DNA of 64,000 bases from Eubacterium sp. 1001713B170207_170306_E7 (GCF_015547515.1 NZ_JADMVE010000001.1:248406-312405), one strand, 5' to 3'; counted from the stretch's first letter, positions 49,202 through 58,839 are shown. The notes: generated by a model not told the origin, from the letters alone. Program-made: numbers and translations.

Positions 49202-52200
49202 ATGATGATGGAAGATTATTTGTCCACGCTGGGGGCGGACCAGACAGCGTCCGTGCTGGATAATGCGCCGGTTGCCATTTATGTCAGCGCGCTGGACAAC
49301 TGGGAGCTGCTCTACGCAAACCGACTGGCGAGAGCGCATTTTTCTGAGCGGCTGATCGAGCCGGGGCTGACCTGCTATCAGGCCGCGGGCCAGGACCGTC
49401 CGTGTCCCTTCTGCAGCGCGGAGAAGATGAGCCGGGAGACCCTTCTGGTAAGGAAGTTTAAGCATCCGCAAAGCGGGCGGGTCTATGAGCTCAGCGGCAA
49501 AATCATCGACTGGGCCGGACGGGCCGCCCAGATCGAGTACATCGTGGACATCACCGACCGGGAGCGGGAGGAGGAGCGCTCCCGATCGCTCCGGGACGAG
49601 CTGCAGGAAACCTTTGCGAGCATTCCCTGCGGCCTGTGCGTTTACCAGTTTGACGGCGTCCGCATTTCGCCGGTGTTCCATAATCCGGCCTTTTATGCGA
49701 TCATGGGCTATTCCGAAGCGCACAAAAAGGATATTGAGCAGTCCACCGATTTTCTGGGTGTTCACCCCGAGGACGCGGGCGCTCTGCGGGAAAAAATCCA
49801 GGCGGCCATTCTGTGTAACGGGACGATGCACCATGTCTACCGCCTGTTTAATGACGACCTGGGCGAGTACCGCTGGATTCGCCTGGACGGCTCAGTCAAG
49901 GAGCGGGAGGACGGCACCAGGCTCTTGTACGGCGTTTACAGCGATGTCAGCGAGTCGGTGCGCCTGGAAAAGGAGCTGACCGCTGCCAACGAAAAGCTGG
50001 AGCACATTGTCAACGCCATTCCCGGCGGTGTGGCCAGCTACCGGGTGGAGGGCGACCGTTTTATCCCCATCTACTACTCCGACGGCATCATGGCCCTTTC
50101 GGGCCACAGCCGTGAGGAATACAAAAAGATGGTGCGCCGCGACGTCTTTGACATTATCTACGCGTCCGACCAGAAACGGGTGCGCGGGGCCGTCCGGGCC
50201 GCAGTCCAGAGCGGCGGCGTTCTGGATGTTTCCTACCGCATGCGCCACAAGGACGGCAGCCTGGTCTGGATCCATTTAAGCGGCCAGCGGATGGGCCCTC
50301 TGGCAGAGCAGACCGAATTTTATGCGGTATTTACCGGCATATCGGACGAAACCCGGCTTTTCCAGAGCATTGCCAACGAGATCGCCGACGGCGTCTATGT
50401 CATCGACAAGTCCAATTATGACCTGCTCTACGTGAATGAGTCCGGCGCGCTCTTTAAGGAGGAGCGGCGGTGCGCGGGCCAGAAATGCTATAAGGCCCTG
50501 TACGGGAACGATGCGCCCTGCGCCTTCTGTACCCTCAAAACCCACGCCCCCGACGGCAAAAGCCACAGCATGGACGTGGGCGAGCCGGGGCGCTTTTACA
50601 GCACCCGCTTTAAGGAGACGGACTGGAACGGCATCACCGCCTATGTCAAATATGTGCAGGACGTGAGCGAGGAGACCCGGGCCCAGCAGGAAAAGCAGCG
50701 CATGGAGGAATACTTCCAAACCGTGGTCCGGAACCTGCCCGGCGGAGTGGCGGTGATCCGCTGCGCCGAGGATGGCCGGATGACCCCGGAATATATATCC
50801 GACGGCTTTGCCGAGCTGTCCGGCATGCCGCTGGACCAGGTCTGGCGGCTCTGCGGAGAGGACGCCCTGGCCACCGTGTATCCCGACGACCGCCCGAAAG
50901 TCAGCGCGCGCATGGCCGAGTACATCCAGAACGATGAAAACGCCTGCGAGATGATCTACCGCCTGAAAAAGGGCGACGGCAGCTATCTGTGGGTCAAGAG
51001 CACCCTGTCGCTCATCCAGGGCAGCGGCGGCGAAAAACGCCTTTACGCGGGCTACCACGATATCACCCGGGAGCGCGAGGAGCAGGAGCAGCTGCGCAGG
51101 CAGTACAACGACCTCATCATGCAGCATTACCGCAGGCCCGACCCCGACGCCCTGATCATCGGCCACTGCAACGTGACCCAGAACCAGATCATTGAAATCA
51201 TCGACCACACCGGCTCCGATCTGCTGGGGACCTTCGGAAACGTCCGGGAGACCTTTTTTACCGGTATTTCCCAGCTGGTGGTGGACCCGGCGGAGCGGCA
51301 GGCCTTTCTGAACGCCTACCTCAACGGCCCCTCGCTGGCCGCCTTTGAGCGGAACGAGACCGAGGTGGTGCTCAAAAGCTATATCAAGCTGCCAAAAGAA
51401 GCCCAGGGCCGTTATGTCAAGTTCAAGGTAAACCTGGTGGAAACGCCGGATACCGGGGATGTGACCGGCATTTTAACCGTGACCGATATCACAGGACAGA
51501 CTATCTCCGAGCGCATGATGGGCAAGCTGGCCGTGGCCAGCTACGACCTCGTCGCCGAGGTGGACCTCACCCAGAACCGTTACCGGATCATCTCCCGGGG
51601 CGACAGCTACCAGGATGTGCCGGCACAGGAGGGCGTCTACTCGGAGTGGATCGACAGCCTGCTGAAAGACCGGGTCGTGCCCAAGGACAAGGACCAGGTC
51701 GCGCGAATGCTGGATGTCCGGTCACTGCCGGAGCGGCTTAAGGAGAAGGAAGACTACAGCTTTTCCTATTCAGTCACCGGCGAAAAGGGCGAGCTGCTTT
51801 TTAAGAACATGACCGTGTCCGCCCTGGATATGCGCCTGGGCCGCGTCTGCCTGGCCAGAACCGACATTACCGATTCCATCAGAGAGCAGCAGGGCCTGCT
51901 GAACGTGATCGCCTATACCTTTGAGATGATCGGCTTTATCGACATCGACAGCGGCCGGGCCACCATGTACACGCGCCAGACCGTGCTCGAAAACCTGCCG
52001 GCCTACGTGGCGGAGAATTACGCCGAATCCTCCGGACGCCTTGCGGCGTTTTACGAGCCGGGTGAAGGGCCGGATTCCGCCCAGGAGCAGTTCCGGCTGG
52101 AAACCATGCTCAGCCATCTGAAGAAAAAGCCCGAGGGCTATGATTTTGTGCTGCCCTACCCGCATAACGGCACCCTGCGGTACAAGCAGATCAACGTGCT

Positions 52201-53476
52201 GTGGGGGGACAGCAACCAGAAAACCGTGTGTATGGTGCGGGCAGACGTCACCGATATGCTGGCCTCCGAGCGCCGGACAAAGGCAGCGCTGGAAAAGGCG
52301 CTGTCCCTGGCCGAAAAGGCCAACCAGGCCAAGAGCGACTTCCTGTCCTCCATGAGCCATGACATCCGCACCCCCATGAACGCGGTCATGGGCATGACCA
52401 CCCTGGCCGCCGCCAATCTGGACGACCGGGCACGGGTGAGGGACTGCCTGGATAAAATCGCCGTGGCCTCGCGACACCTGCTCAGCCTCATCAACGATAT
52501 TCTGGACATGAGCAAGATCGAGCAGTCACAGATCACCCTCAACCACTCCGCCATCGCGGTCGCCGACCTGCTGAGCCAGCTCAGCGCCATGATCGCGCCC
52601 CAGGCGGCGGACAATGGCCTGTCCTTCAGCACCCAGATGCAGCATATCGACCACGCCTGCTTTTACGGCGACCCGCTGCGCATCAACCAGATCCTGATCA
52701 ATCTGCTCAGCAATGCCATCAAGTTTACGCCCGAGGGCGGCAGGGTTCAGCTGCTGGTGGAGGAAATTCCGCCGGTCAAGCGGCCCGACGCGGTCCGTTA
52801 CCGCTTCAGCGTTGGCGATACCGGCGTGGGCATGTCCGAGGATTTCCTCGTGCACGTCTTTGAGCCCTTTACCCGGGGCCGCAATGTGACGCGGATCGAG
52901 GGAACCGGGCTGGGCCTCAGCATCACCAAGGGGCTGGTGGACCTGATGGGTGGTGAGATCACCGCCGAGAGCCAGGAGCGGACCGGCACTATTTTCCGGG
53001 TAGAGCTGGAATTTGCAGCCGCCCAGCGGGCGGAAGCCAGCACCGGGCAGCCAAAGGCTCCTGGCTCCGGCCCTGGAGATAAAAGCCTGTTCGCGGGGCG
53101 CTGCTTCCTGATCGCCGAGGACAATGAGATCAACTCCGAGATCCTCAGCGAGCTGCTGAAAATGCTGGGCGCGGATTCCCGGATCAGCGTCAATGGCCTG
53201 GAGGCGGTGCAGGCCTTTAAAAATGAAGCGCCCGGCACCTTCGACGCGATTCTGATGGATATTCAGATGCCGGAGATGAACGGCTTCGAGGCCACCCGGG
53301 CTATCCGCGGCCTGCCAAGGCCCGACGCCGGCAGTATCCCCATTGTCGCCATGACCGCCAACGCCTTTGCCGAGGACATCCAGTCCGCCCTGGACGCAGG
53401 CATGAACGCCCACGTCGCCAAGCCCGTGGACATGGACGTGCTGAAGGCCATGCTGTGTCAGGCCCTGAAGATGTAA
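49202..53476 (+). CDS. Giant cytoplasmic multi-PAS hybrid histidine kinase
   Basis: 1424 residues from ATG 49202 (GGCAGGAGGAATT); an ATG at 49178 lacks a site. No TM helix. Several PAS units: about 20-120, 140-260, 275-385, 395-500, 515-625, and less clear ones to about 1020. Two PAS units carry the motif CY..G..PC..C (CYQAAGQDRPCPFC near 58 and CYKALYGNDAPCAFC near 428). Then HisKA FLSSMSHDIRTPMNAVMGMT near 1050, HATPase NLLSNAIKFTPEGG and GTGLGLSITKGLVDLMGG, and a receiver LIAEDNEINSEILSELL with acceptor LMDIQMPEMNG near 1350. Senses cytoplasmic signals, possibly redox or small ligands. No partner adjacent. Confidence 0.88.
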   Translation: MMMEDYLSTLGADQTASVLDNAPVAIYVSALDNWELLYANRLARAHFSERLIEPGLTCYQAAGQDRPCPFCSAEKMSRETLLVRKFKHPQSGRVYELSGKIIDWAGRAAQIEYIVDITDREREEERSRSLRDELQETFASIPCGLCVYQFDGVRISPVFHNPAFYAIMGYSEAHKKDIEQSTDFLGVHPEDAGALREKIQAAILCNGTMHHVYRLFNDDLGEYRWIRLDGSVKEREDGTRLLYGVYSDVSESVRLEKELTAANEKLEHIVNAIPGGVASYRVEGDRFIPIYYSDGIMALSGHSREEYKKMVRRDVFDIIYASDQKRVRGAVRAAVQSGGVLDVSYRMRHKDGSLVWIHLSGQRMGPLAEQTEFYAVFTGISDETRLFQSIANEIADGVYVIDKSNYDLLYVNESGALFKEERRCAGQKCYKALYGNDAPCAFCTLKTHAPDGKSHSMDVGEPGRFYSTRFKETDWNGITAYVKYVQDVSEETRAQQEKQRMEEYFQTVVRNLPGGVAVIRCAEDGRMTPEYISDGFAELSGMPLDQVWRLCGEDALATVYPDDRPKVSARMAEYIQNDENACEMIYRLKKGDGSYLWVKSTLSLIQGSGGEKRLYAGYHDITREREEQEQLRRQYNDLIMQHYRRPDPDALIIGHCNVTQNQIIEIIDHTGSDLLGTFGNVRETFFTGISQLVVDPAERQAFLNAYLNGPSLAAFERNETEVVLKSYIKLPKEAQGRYVKFKVNLVETPDTGDVTGILTVTDITGQTISERMMGKLAVASYDLVAEVDLTQNRYRIISRGDSYQDVPAQEGVYSEWIDSLLKDRVVPKDKDQVARMLDVRSLPERLKEKEDYSFSYSVTGEKGELLFKNMTVSALDMRLGRVCLARTDITDSIREQQGLLNVIAYTFEMIGFIDIDSGRATMYTRQTVLENLPAYVAENYAESSGRLAAFYEPGEGPDSAQEQFRLETMLSHLKKKPEGYDFVLPYPHNGTLRYKQINVLWGDSNQKTVCMVRADVTDMLASERRTKAALEKALSLAEKANQAKSDFLSSMSHDIRTPMNAVMGMTTLAAANLDDRARVRDCLDKIAVASRHLLSLINDILDMSKIEQSQITLNHSAIAVADLLSQLSAMIAPQAADNGLSFSTQMQHIDHACFYGDPLRINQILINLLSNAIKFTPEGGRVQLLVEEIPPVKRPDAVRYRFSVGDTGVGMSEDFLVHVFEPFTRGRNVTRIEGTGLGLSITKGLVDLMGGEITAESQERTGTIFRVELEFAAAQRAEASTGQPKAPGSGPGDKSLFAGRCFLIAEDNEINSEILSELLKMLGADSRISVNGLEAVQAFKNEAPGTFDAILMDIQMPEMNGFEATRAIRGLPRPDAGSIPIVAMTANAFAEDIQSALDAGMNAHVAKPVDMDVLKAMLCQALKM

Positions 53477-53498
53477 AAAGTGAAGCGTGGAGCTAAAA

Positions 53499-53533
53499 AG
53501 AAAGACCGGCACATTTTTGTGCCGGTCTTTTTA
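53499..53533. terminator. Bidirectional terminator
   Basis: AAAGACCGGCAC/GTGCCGGTCTTT hairpin, A/T tracts both sides; between convergent genes. Confidence 0.9.
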
Positions 53534-53764
53534 GGCTGCTGCGTTAGTGTTGTATTCGATAATCAACAGTTCACTTGCCAGATTTTCTGCAGTTTGCATT
53601 AACGCCTCCAGGCGGTCAACCGTATTGCCATCGAAGTATTCCTCACCGCATTGGCGGCATTTTGAGCAGGGGACGTTTTTTACAATCAGGATGCAGTTTT
53701 TTAATTGTGAAAAAAAGGTGGTCTGTGCGGGTTCCATGGTTCCGCCGCAGGTAAAACACTTCAT
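53531..53764 (-). CDS. YgiT/MqsA-type zinc-finger antitoxin-like protein
   Basis: 77 residues. Two CxxC pairs (KCFTCGG and CSKCRQCGEEYFDG) form the MqsA-type zinc finger, followed by a helix (VDRLEALMQTAENLASELL). The DNA-binding HTH of full MqsA is missing, as in many short YgiT-type proteins. It starts 2 nt after the upstream DUF4258 gene on the minus strand, giving the toxin-first order of mqsRA systems. Confidence 0.8.
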   Translation of the reverse strand: MKCFTCGGTMEPAQTTFFSQLKNCILIVKNVPCSKCRQCGEEYFDGNTVDRLEALMQTAENLASELLIIEYNTNAAA

Positions 53765-53766
53765 GC

Positions 53767-54084
53767 TTATTTCTCCTTTCGCGTTTTAAGATCATCTTCC
53801 CATTCTTCAGGATTCGGATAATATGCGGTGATGAAAAAAAGACCTTCGCCATTAGAGCTGACGACAACATGCAGCCATTTTTCATTTTGACAACATCCAA
53901 GAACCAGACAGCTGGGGTAAGGTTTATCGTCAGCGTACTGTTTAATGATTTCACCATGATGGATAGCATACACGATATCTTTTTTCGTAATGCCGCGTTC
54001 ATAACACCGTTGAATAACATGTCTTGTCATGAAAATAGTATCATTGCTACAAAGCTTTCTCAGCGTTTTAATTGTTAGTTCCAT
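53767..54084 (-). CDS. DUF4258-family putative toxin (MqsR/RelE-like partner)
   Basis: 105 residues from ATG at 54084; longer frames start at 54093 or 54150 but have weaker sites. TRHVIQRCYERGITKKDIVY, then IHHGEIIKQYADDKPYPSCL and WLHVVVSSNGEGLFFITAYY fit DUF4258, which has an RNase-toxin-like fold. Followed directly by the YgiT-type antitoxin. Low GC compared with neighbours, suggesting acquisition. Toxicity not shown by sequence. Confidence 0.75.
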   Translation of the reverse strand: MELTIKTLRKLCSNDTIFMTRHVIQRCYERGITKKDIVYAIHHGEIIKQYADDKPYPSCLVLGCCQNEKWLHVVVSSNGEGLFFITAYYPNPEEWEDDLKTRKEK

Positions 54085-54345
54085 TTTATACATCCCATGT
54101 GTATTTTTTATTGTATGTTCTGATGTGTGCGTATTTTCTATCCCTATCATATCACGTTTCCTTCAATTAATAAACCTCAAAAATCCCGGGGCGCCCATTC
54201 TTCTGAACGTTTCTAAGCTTTTTCAAGATTCCATGAATTTTCGTCCGTTTTTCGATTTTTTGGGTAATATTTATTAATGAAACCTTTTAATCCTTAAAAC
54301 GGATTAAGAAATACAATAAAACGTCATATGTTTTACATAAATCAT
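54085..54345. other. AT-rich intergenic region, no gene seen
   Basis: Markedly lower GC than surrounding genes. It should hold the minus-strand promoter of the toxin-antitoxin pair, but no clear -35/-10 pair stands out. No coding frame with a ribosome site found. Confidence 0.4.
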
Positions 54346-54374
54346 TTGACAAAATATTGCTTAGGGTGTATTAT
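54346..54374 (+). promoter_or_regulatory. Promoter of the RHH gene
   Basis: TTGACA (54346-54351), 17 nt, TATTAT (54369-54374), near consensus. Confidence 0.75.
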
Positions 54375-54398
54375 TAATGCATAGACGAGGTGGAAACT

Positions 54399-55046
54399 AT
54401 GAAAAAAAGTGTATATAGTCTGATGCTTTTTGATGAGATCGTTGAAAAGATCGATCAACTGGCATATGAGAATAATACCAACCGCTCTCAGCTCATCAAT
54501 GACATATTGGCTGAGAAGATCGGTCTGGAAACACCTGAACAGCAGGTGCAGAAAATACTGGAGCAGCTGGATCAAAACCTCAGCGACACCCTGTCGGTGA
54601 GCCAGATCAACAAAAACTCCAGCATCCAGTTTGGCAAAAGTCTGAAATACAAGTACCGGCCAAAGGTGCGGTACAGCTATGAGTTTGTCAATGACAACGG
54701 GCAGAAATACGCGGTGCTCAAGGTAAGCTCCCGCACCAAGTCCGAGGATTTGAACGAGCATTTCGACCAGTTTTTTCAGAAAATCTGCAACATCGAGCGC
54801 AGGAACAACGAGGTGGAGGACAAGGACAGCGAACATCTGACCAACCACAAATTCATCCGTGAGTTCCGGGAAAACGGCGCGGTGCAGAACGGTGTGAGCA
54901 CGGTCACCAATTTTTTGACCGAGTACCTGCGCATGATCGATTCTGCCATGAACCTGTATTTCGAGAGCAGCGAGGACGAAGATCTGGACCGTGAGCTCGA
55001 GGATTTATACGACCAGTTTTTAGGCGGGCCCGAGCCAGAGAAATAG
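54399..55046 (+). CDS. Ribbon-helix-helix DNA-binding protein upstream of clpB
   Basis: 215 residues from ATG 54399 (GACGAGGTGGAAACT). Residues 1-45 are RHH (KSVYSLMLFDEIVEKIDQLA, NNTNRSQLINDILAEKI). The rest is unrecognised: acidic and polar (KLKYKYRPKVRYSYEFV-like strands are approximate, then YAVLKVSSRTKSEDLNEHFD) with an acidic tail. RHH proteins are repressors binding as dimers. It ends 104 nt before clpB with no clear terminator between, so it may be the local regulator of clpB in place of CtsR. That is inference. Confidence 0.7.
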   Translation: MKKSVYSLMLFDEIVEKIDQLAYENNTNRSQLINDILAEKIGLETPEQQVQKILEQLDQNLSDTLSVSQINKNSSIQFGKSLKYKYRPKVRYSYEFVNDNGQKYAVLKVSSRTKSEDLNEHFDQFFQKICNIERRNNEVEDKDSEHLTNHKFIREFRENGAVQNGVSTVTNFLTEYLRMIDSAMNLYFESSEDEDLDRELEDLYDQFLGGPEPEK

Positions 55047-55150
55047 GGCGCGGGCCCCAAGCAAATATACCGGAGCGCGGTTTGGGTGCGCTCCAATCAG
55101 GCCGCCAGACGGCTTTACATATAAAATTTTAAGAGAAGTAGGTGATATTA

Positions 55151-57754
55151 ATGGATATGAACATGTTAACACAAAAATCAATCGAAGCGGTCAAAAACGC
55201 CGAGCAGATTGCCATAGACCATGACCACATGGAGATACAGCCCGAGCATCTGCTGCTGGCGCTGTTAACCCAGGAAAACGGCGTGGTCGGAAGACTTTTT
55301 GAGCGGCTGGGTAAAAATACCTATCCGATTATTGAAGAACTAAAGGGCGATATTGACAACATGCCCAGCGTGACCGGCCCGGGCCGCGAGCCCGGAAAGG
55401 TCTATATCAGCCGCGACACCGACAAAGTCATGAACGAGGCTTATAAGGAAGCCAAAAAGATGGAGGACCAGTACGTCTCCGTCGAACACCTGCTGCTGGG
55501 CTTTTACAGCCTGAGCAGGCAGAACGCAGCCCTCGAGCTGCTCACCCGCCACGGCGTTACAAAGGACGAGGTCTTAAAGGTCTTAAAGGATGTACGCGGC
55601 GGCCAGCGGGTCACCAGCGACAACCCCGAGGGCACCTATGAGGCCCTGACCCAGTACGGGCACGACCTGGTGCAGGACTGCATCGACAACAAGCTGGATC
55701 CGGTCATCGGGCGTGACTCCGAAATCCGGCATACCATCCGTATTTTGTCCAGAAAGACCAAGAACAATCCCGTGCTCATTGGGGAACCCGGCGTTGGTAA
55801 AACCGCCATTGTCGAGGGTCTGGCCGCCCGTATTGTGCAGGGCGATGTGCCCGAGGGCTTAAAGGACAAGCGCATCATCTCGCTGGATATGGGTGCGCTG
55901 GTGGCCGGCGCCAAATACCGGGGCGAGTTTGAGGAACGGCTCAAGGCCGTTTTAAAGGAAGTCAAGGACAGCGACGGGCGTATCATCCTGTTTATTGATG
56001 AGCTCCACACCATCGTGGGCGCCGGGAAAACCGAGGGCTCCATGGATGCTGGCAATATGCTCAAGCCTATGCTGGCCCGGGGCGAGCTCCACTGTATCGG
56101 CGCCACCACACTGGACGAGTACCGCCAGTATATCGAAAAGGACCCGGCGCTGGAACGGCGTTTTCAGTCCGTGCTGGTCGACGAGCCCACCGTGGAGGAT
56201 ACGATCACGATCCTCAGGGGCTTAAAGGAACGCTATGAAATCTTCCACGGCGTCAAGATTCAGGATAACGCCCTGGTCTCCGCCGCGGTGCTGTCAAACC
56301 GCTACATCACGGACCGGTTCCTCCCGGATAAGGCCATCGACCTTGTGGATGAGGCCTGCGCCATGATCCGTACCGAAATTGACTCCATGCCTGAGGAAAT
56401 GGACGAGGTCAACCGCAAGATGATCCAGCTGGAAATAGAGGAAACCGCCCTCAAGAAGGAAGAAGATAAGCTCAGCAAGGAGCGCCTGGAACGGATCCAG
56501 AAGGAGCTGGCCGAATACCGCGACCGCTTCAATGAAATGAAAATCCAGTGGGATAATGAAAAGAACGCCGTGGAATCCGTCCAGAAGATCAAGGAAGAAA
56601 TCGACCGGGTCAACCACCAGATCGAGCTGGCCCAGCGCGAGTCCGACTATGACAAGGCCGCAGAGCTGACCTACGGCAGGCTGCCCGAATTACAGAAGAA
56701 AATGAAGGAAATGGAGGAAGCCGCCGAAGCCAGAGGCGAAGGCGAATCCCTGATCCGTGAGAGCGTGACCGAGGACGAAATCGCCGAGGTGATCTCCAAC
56801 TGGACCGGTATCCCCCTGAGCCGCCTGATGGCAGGCGAACGGGAAAAGCTCCTGAACCTGGAGGATATTCTCAGAAAACGCGTGGTCGGCCAGGAAGAAC
56901 CCATCGAAAAGGTGGTCGACGCCATTATCCGCTCCCGCGCGGGCATCAAAAACCCCAACAGCCCCATTGGCTCCTTCCTGTTCTTAGGACCGACCGGGGT
57001 TGGTAAAACCGAGCTGGCCAAAGCCGTTGCCGCCAACCTGTTCGACTCCGAGGACAACATGATCCGGATCGACATGAGCGAATACATGGAAAAATTCTCC
57101 GTGAGCCGCCTGATCGGGGCACCTCCGGGATACGTTGGCTACGAGGAGGGCGGACAGCTCACCGAGGCCGTGCGGCGTAAACCCTACTCGGTCATCCTGC
57201 TCGACGAAATCGAAAAGGCCCACAAGGACGTGTTCAACGTGCTGCTCCAGATTCTGGACGACGGCCGTGTCACCGACTCCCAGGGGCGGACCATCGACTT
57301 TAAGAACACCATCATCATCATGACGAGCAACATCGGCTCCGAATATCTGCTGGAGGGCATCGACGCCGAGGGCAATATTCTCATTGAAACCGAGGAAGCG
57401 GTTATGAATTCCCTGAAAAATTACTTCCGGCCAGAATTCCTCAACCGTATTGATGAGATCGTGCTGTATAAGCCGCTCACCAAGGGCTCCATCGGCAGAA
57501 TCGTCGATCTGATGATGGCCGAGCTCCAGAAACGCCTGGACGACAAGCGCATCGTGGTGAAGCTCAGCGAAGACGCCAAGGAGGCTGTCATCGACCAGGG
57601 CTACGACCCCAGCTATGGCGCCCGCCCGCTCAAGCGTTTCCTGCAGAAAAACATTGAAACCATGATCGGCAAGGAAATCATCCGGGGCAACCTGGATGAG
57701 GACCAGGTGGTCACCGTCGACTTTAGAGACGGCCACTTTGTCATTGAAAAATAA
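55151..57754 (+). CDS. clpB: ATP-dependent disaggregase ClpB
   Basis: 867 residues from ATG 55151; a GTG at 55142 would add three residues. N-domain ([20 protein letters not shown]), first AAA+ module with Walker [16 protein letters not shown] and Walker [10 protein letters not shown], the long coiled-coil M-domain (about 400-525), second AAA+ module [34 protein letters not shown], and a C-terminal [15 protein letters not shown]. It rescues aggregated proteins with DnaK. The M-domain separates it from ClpC; no IGF/ClpP loop is seen. Confidence 0.95.
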   Translation: MDMNMLTQKSIEAVKNAEQIAIDHDHMEIQPEHLLLALLTQENGVVGRLFERLGKNTYPIIEELKGDIDNMPSVTGPGREPGKVYISRDTDKVMNEAYKEAKKMEDQYVSVEHLLLGFYSLSRQNAALELLTRHGVTKDEVLKVLKDVRGGQRVTSDNPEGTYEALTQYGHDLVQDCIDNKLDPVIGRDSEIRHTIRILSRKTKNNPVLIGEPGVGKTAIVEGLAARIVQGDVPEGLKDKRIISLDMGALVAGAKYRGEFEERLKAVLKEVKDSDGRIILFIDELHTIVGAGKTEGSMDAGNMLKPMLARGELHCIGATTLDEYRQYIEKDPALERRFQSVLVDEPTVEDTITILRGLKERYEIFHGVKIQDNALVSAAVLSNRYITDRFLPDKAIDLVDEACAMIRTEIDSMPEEMDEVNRKMIQLEIEETALKKEEDKLSKERLERIQKELAEYRDRFNEMKIQWDNEKNAVESVQKIKEEIDRVNHQIELAQRESDYDKAAELTYGRLPELQKKMKEMEEAAEARGEGESLIRESVTEDEIAEVISNWTGIPLSRLMAGEREKLLNLEDILRKRVVGQEEPIEKVVDAIIRSRAGIKNPNSPIGSFLFLGPTGVGKTELAKAVAANLFDSEDNMIRIDMSEYMEKFSVSRLIGAPPGYVGYEEGGQLTEAVRRKPYSVILLDEIEKAHKDVFNVLLQILDDGRVTDSQGRTIDFKNTIIIMTSNIGSEYLLEGIDAEGNILIETEEAVMNSLKNYFRPEFLNRIDEIVLYKPLTKGSIGRIVDLMMAELQKRLDDKRIVVKLSEDAKEAVIDQGYDPSYGARPLKRFLQKNIETMIGKEIIRGNLDEDQVVTVDFRDGHFVIEK

Positions 57755-57765
57755 TGAAAACCCAT

Positions 57766-57797
57766 GTGAGACCGGTGCAGATACGCACTGGTCTCAT
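57766..57797 (+). terminator. Hairpin after clpB, without T-run
   Basis: GAGACCGGTGC/GCACTGGTCTC stem; no T-run follows, and element copy 5 begins at once. Same arrangement as at 19681 before copy 3. Confidence 0.6.
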
Positions 57798-58020
57798 ACT
57801 GTCAAAGAAGTGGCGCAGCCGAAACTGCGCCTTTTATCCAGATAAGAAAAAGTGTCCAGGCGCTGTGAATAACGGCCAGGAGTCGAGCTGCTTTATCAGA
57901 ACAGCCGGACATTGGTGATATATCGTATAGACTTTAGTGAAAAAGATGCAGGAAAATGGGCAGTGCCCGCAGGACGGCTTTTTCTTCCTTAGGTAAAAGA
58001 CTTCGTTTCTTGAAGTTTTT
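57797..58020 (+). repeat. Dispersed structured element, copy 5 (short form)
   Basis: TGTCAAAGAAGTGGCGCAG, then GAAAC at 57821 and CTTTTATCCAGATAAG. Inner stem GGCGCTG (57859-57865)/CAGTGCC (57961-57967). The 3' arm ends GTTTC (58005-58009). GAAAC/GTTTC replaces GAGAC/GTCTC of copies 2 and 3: a compensated G-C to A-T change. Confidence 0.85.
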
Positions 58021-58027
58021 AATACGT

Positions 58028-58060
58028 TGAGACCGGCGCAGATTTGCGCCGATCTTTTTT
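58028..58060 (+). terminator. Terminator after element copy 5
   Basis: GACCGGCGCA/TGCGCCGATC hairpin and T7. Confidence 0.85.
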
Positions 58061-58125
58061 TACAAACAAAACGGCAGACAAAAGCTTTATCCGGCATAAA
58101 AAGAAATGACCAGAGGCGGAAAGCA

Positions 58126-58134
58126 TGCTATAAT
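58126..58134 (+). promoter_or_regulatory. Extended -10 promoter for YdeI-like gene
   Basis: TGCTATAAT, about 90 nt before the ATG at 58226. Confidence 0.55.
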
Positions 58135-58225
58135 CGTCATATACCACCGGGAACAGTGCGCCGGACGGCCATATTTGTTTTCAGGCACTGTGAAAAAGAA
58201 CATTCAATATTGTGGAGGAACGACG

Positions 58226-58789
58226 ATGAGTGAGCCATTGCATTTTAAGACCCGCGACGCGTTCAGACGCTGGCTGGAGGATAACAGCCAGTCCAGCGAG
58301 GGCGTCTGGCTGGTGTTTGGAAAAACAAAAGCGTTTGTGACGCTAAAAGCAAGCGAAGCGCTGGAGGAAGCCCTGTGCTTTGGGTGGATCGACGGCCAGA
58401 TGAAGCGGGTAGACGACCAGTCCTATATCAAGTATTTTTCCGCGCGCAGAAAGAACAGTCAATGGTCCGAAAAGAACAAGGCCCTGGTCGAAAGGCTGGA
58501 AAAAAGCGGACAGATGACAGATCTCGGCAGAGAAAAGATCGAGGAGGCCAAAAAGAACGGCCAGTGGGCCAGCGCCGCAGGGCCCACCGCCATCACCGCC
58601 GGACAGATCGAGGCAGTGGGCGGACTGCTGCGGGAAAACGAACTGGCCTATGCCAATTTTCAAAACATGCCGCCCTCTGTGAAAAAGACCTATACAAGAG
58701 CCTATCTCGACGCCAAAACAGAGGCCGGCCGGACCAAACGCCTGGCGTGGATGACCGGACGGCTGGAAAAAAATCTGAAGCCTATGTGA
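58226..58789 (+). CDS. YdeI/OmpD-associated family protein
   Basis: 187 residues from ATG 58226 (TGTGGAGGAACGACG). Typical segments: FRRWLEDNSQSSEGVWLVFG, ALEEALCFGWIDGQMKRVDD, YIKYFSARRKNSQWSEKNK, and a C-terminal KKTYTRAYLDAKTEAGRTKR. Cytoplasmic; function in the family is poorly defined, linked to stress or antibiotic tolerance in some bacteria. Confidence 0.85.
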   Translation: MSEPLHFKTRDAFRRWLEDNSQSSEGVWLVFGKTKAFVTLKASEALEEALCFGWIDGQMKRVDDQSYIKYFSARRKNSQWSEKNKALVERLEKSGQMTDLGREKIEEAKKNGQWASAAGPTAITAGQIEAVGGLLRENELAYANFQNMPPSVKKTYTRAYLDAKTEAGRTKRLAWMTGRLEKNLKPM

Positions 58790-58839
58790 GGAGGCAGCCC
58801 GGCGCTTCGGTTCGGCTTTTACTTCCCTAAGTCTTAAAA

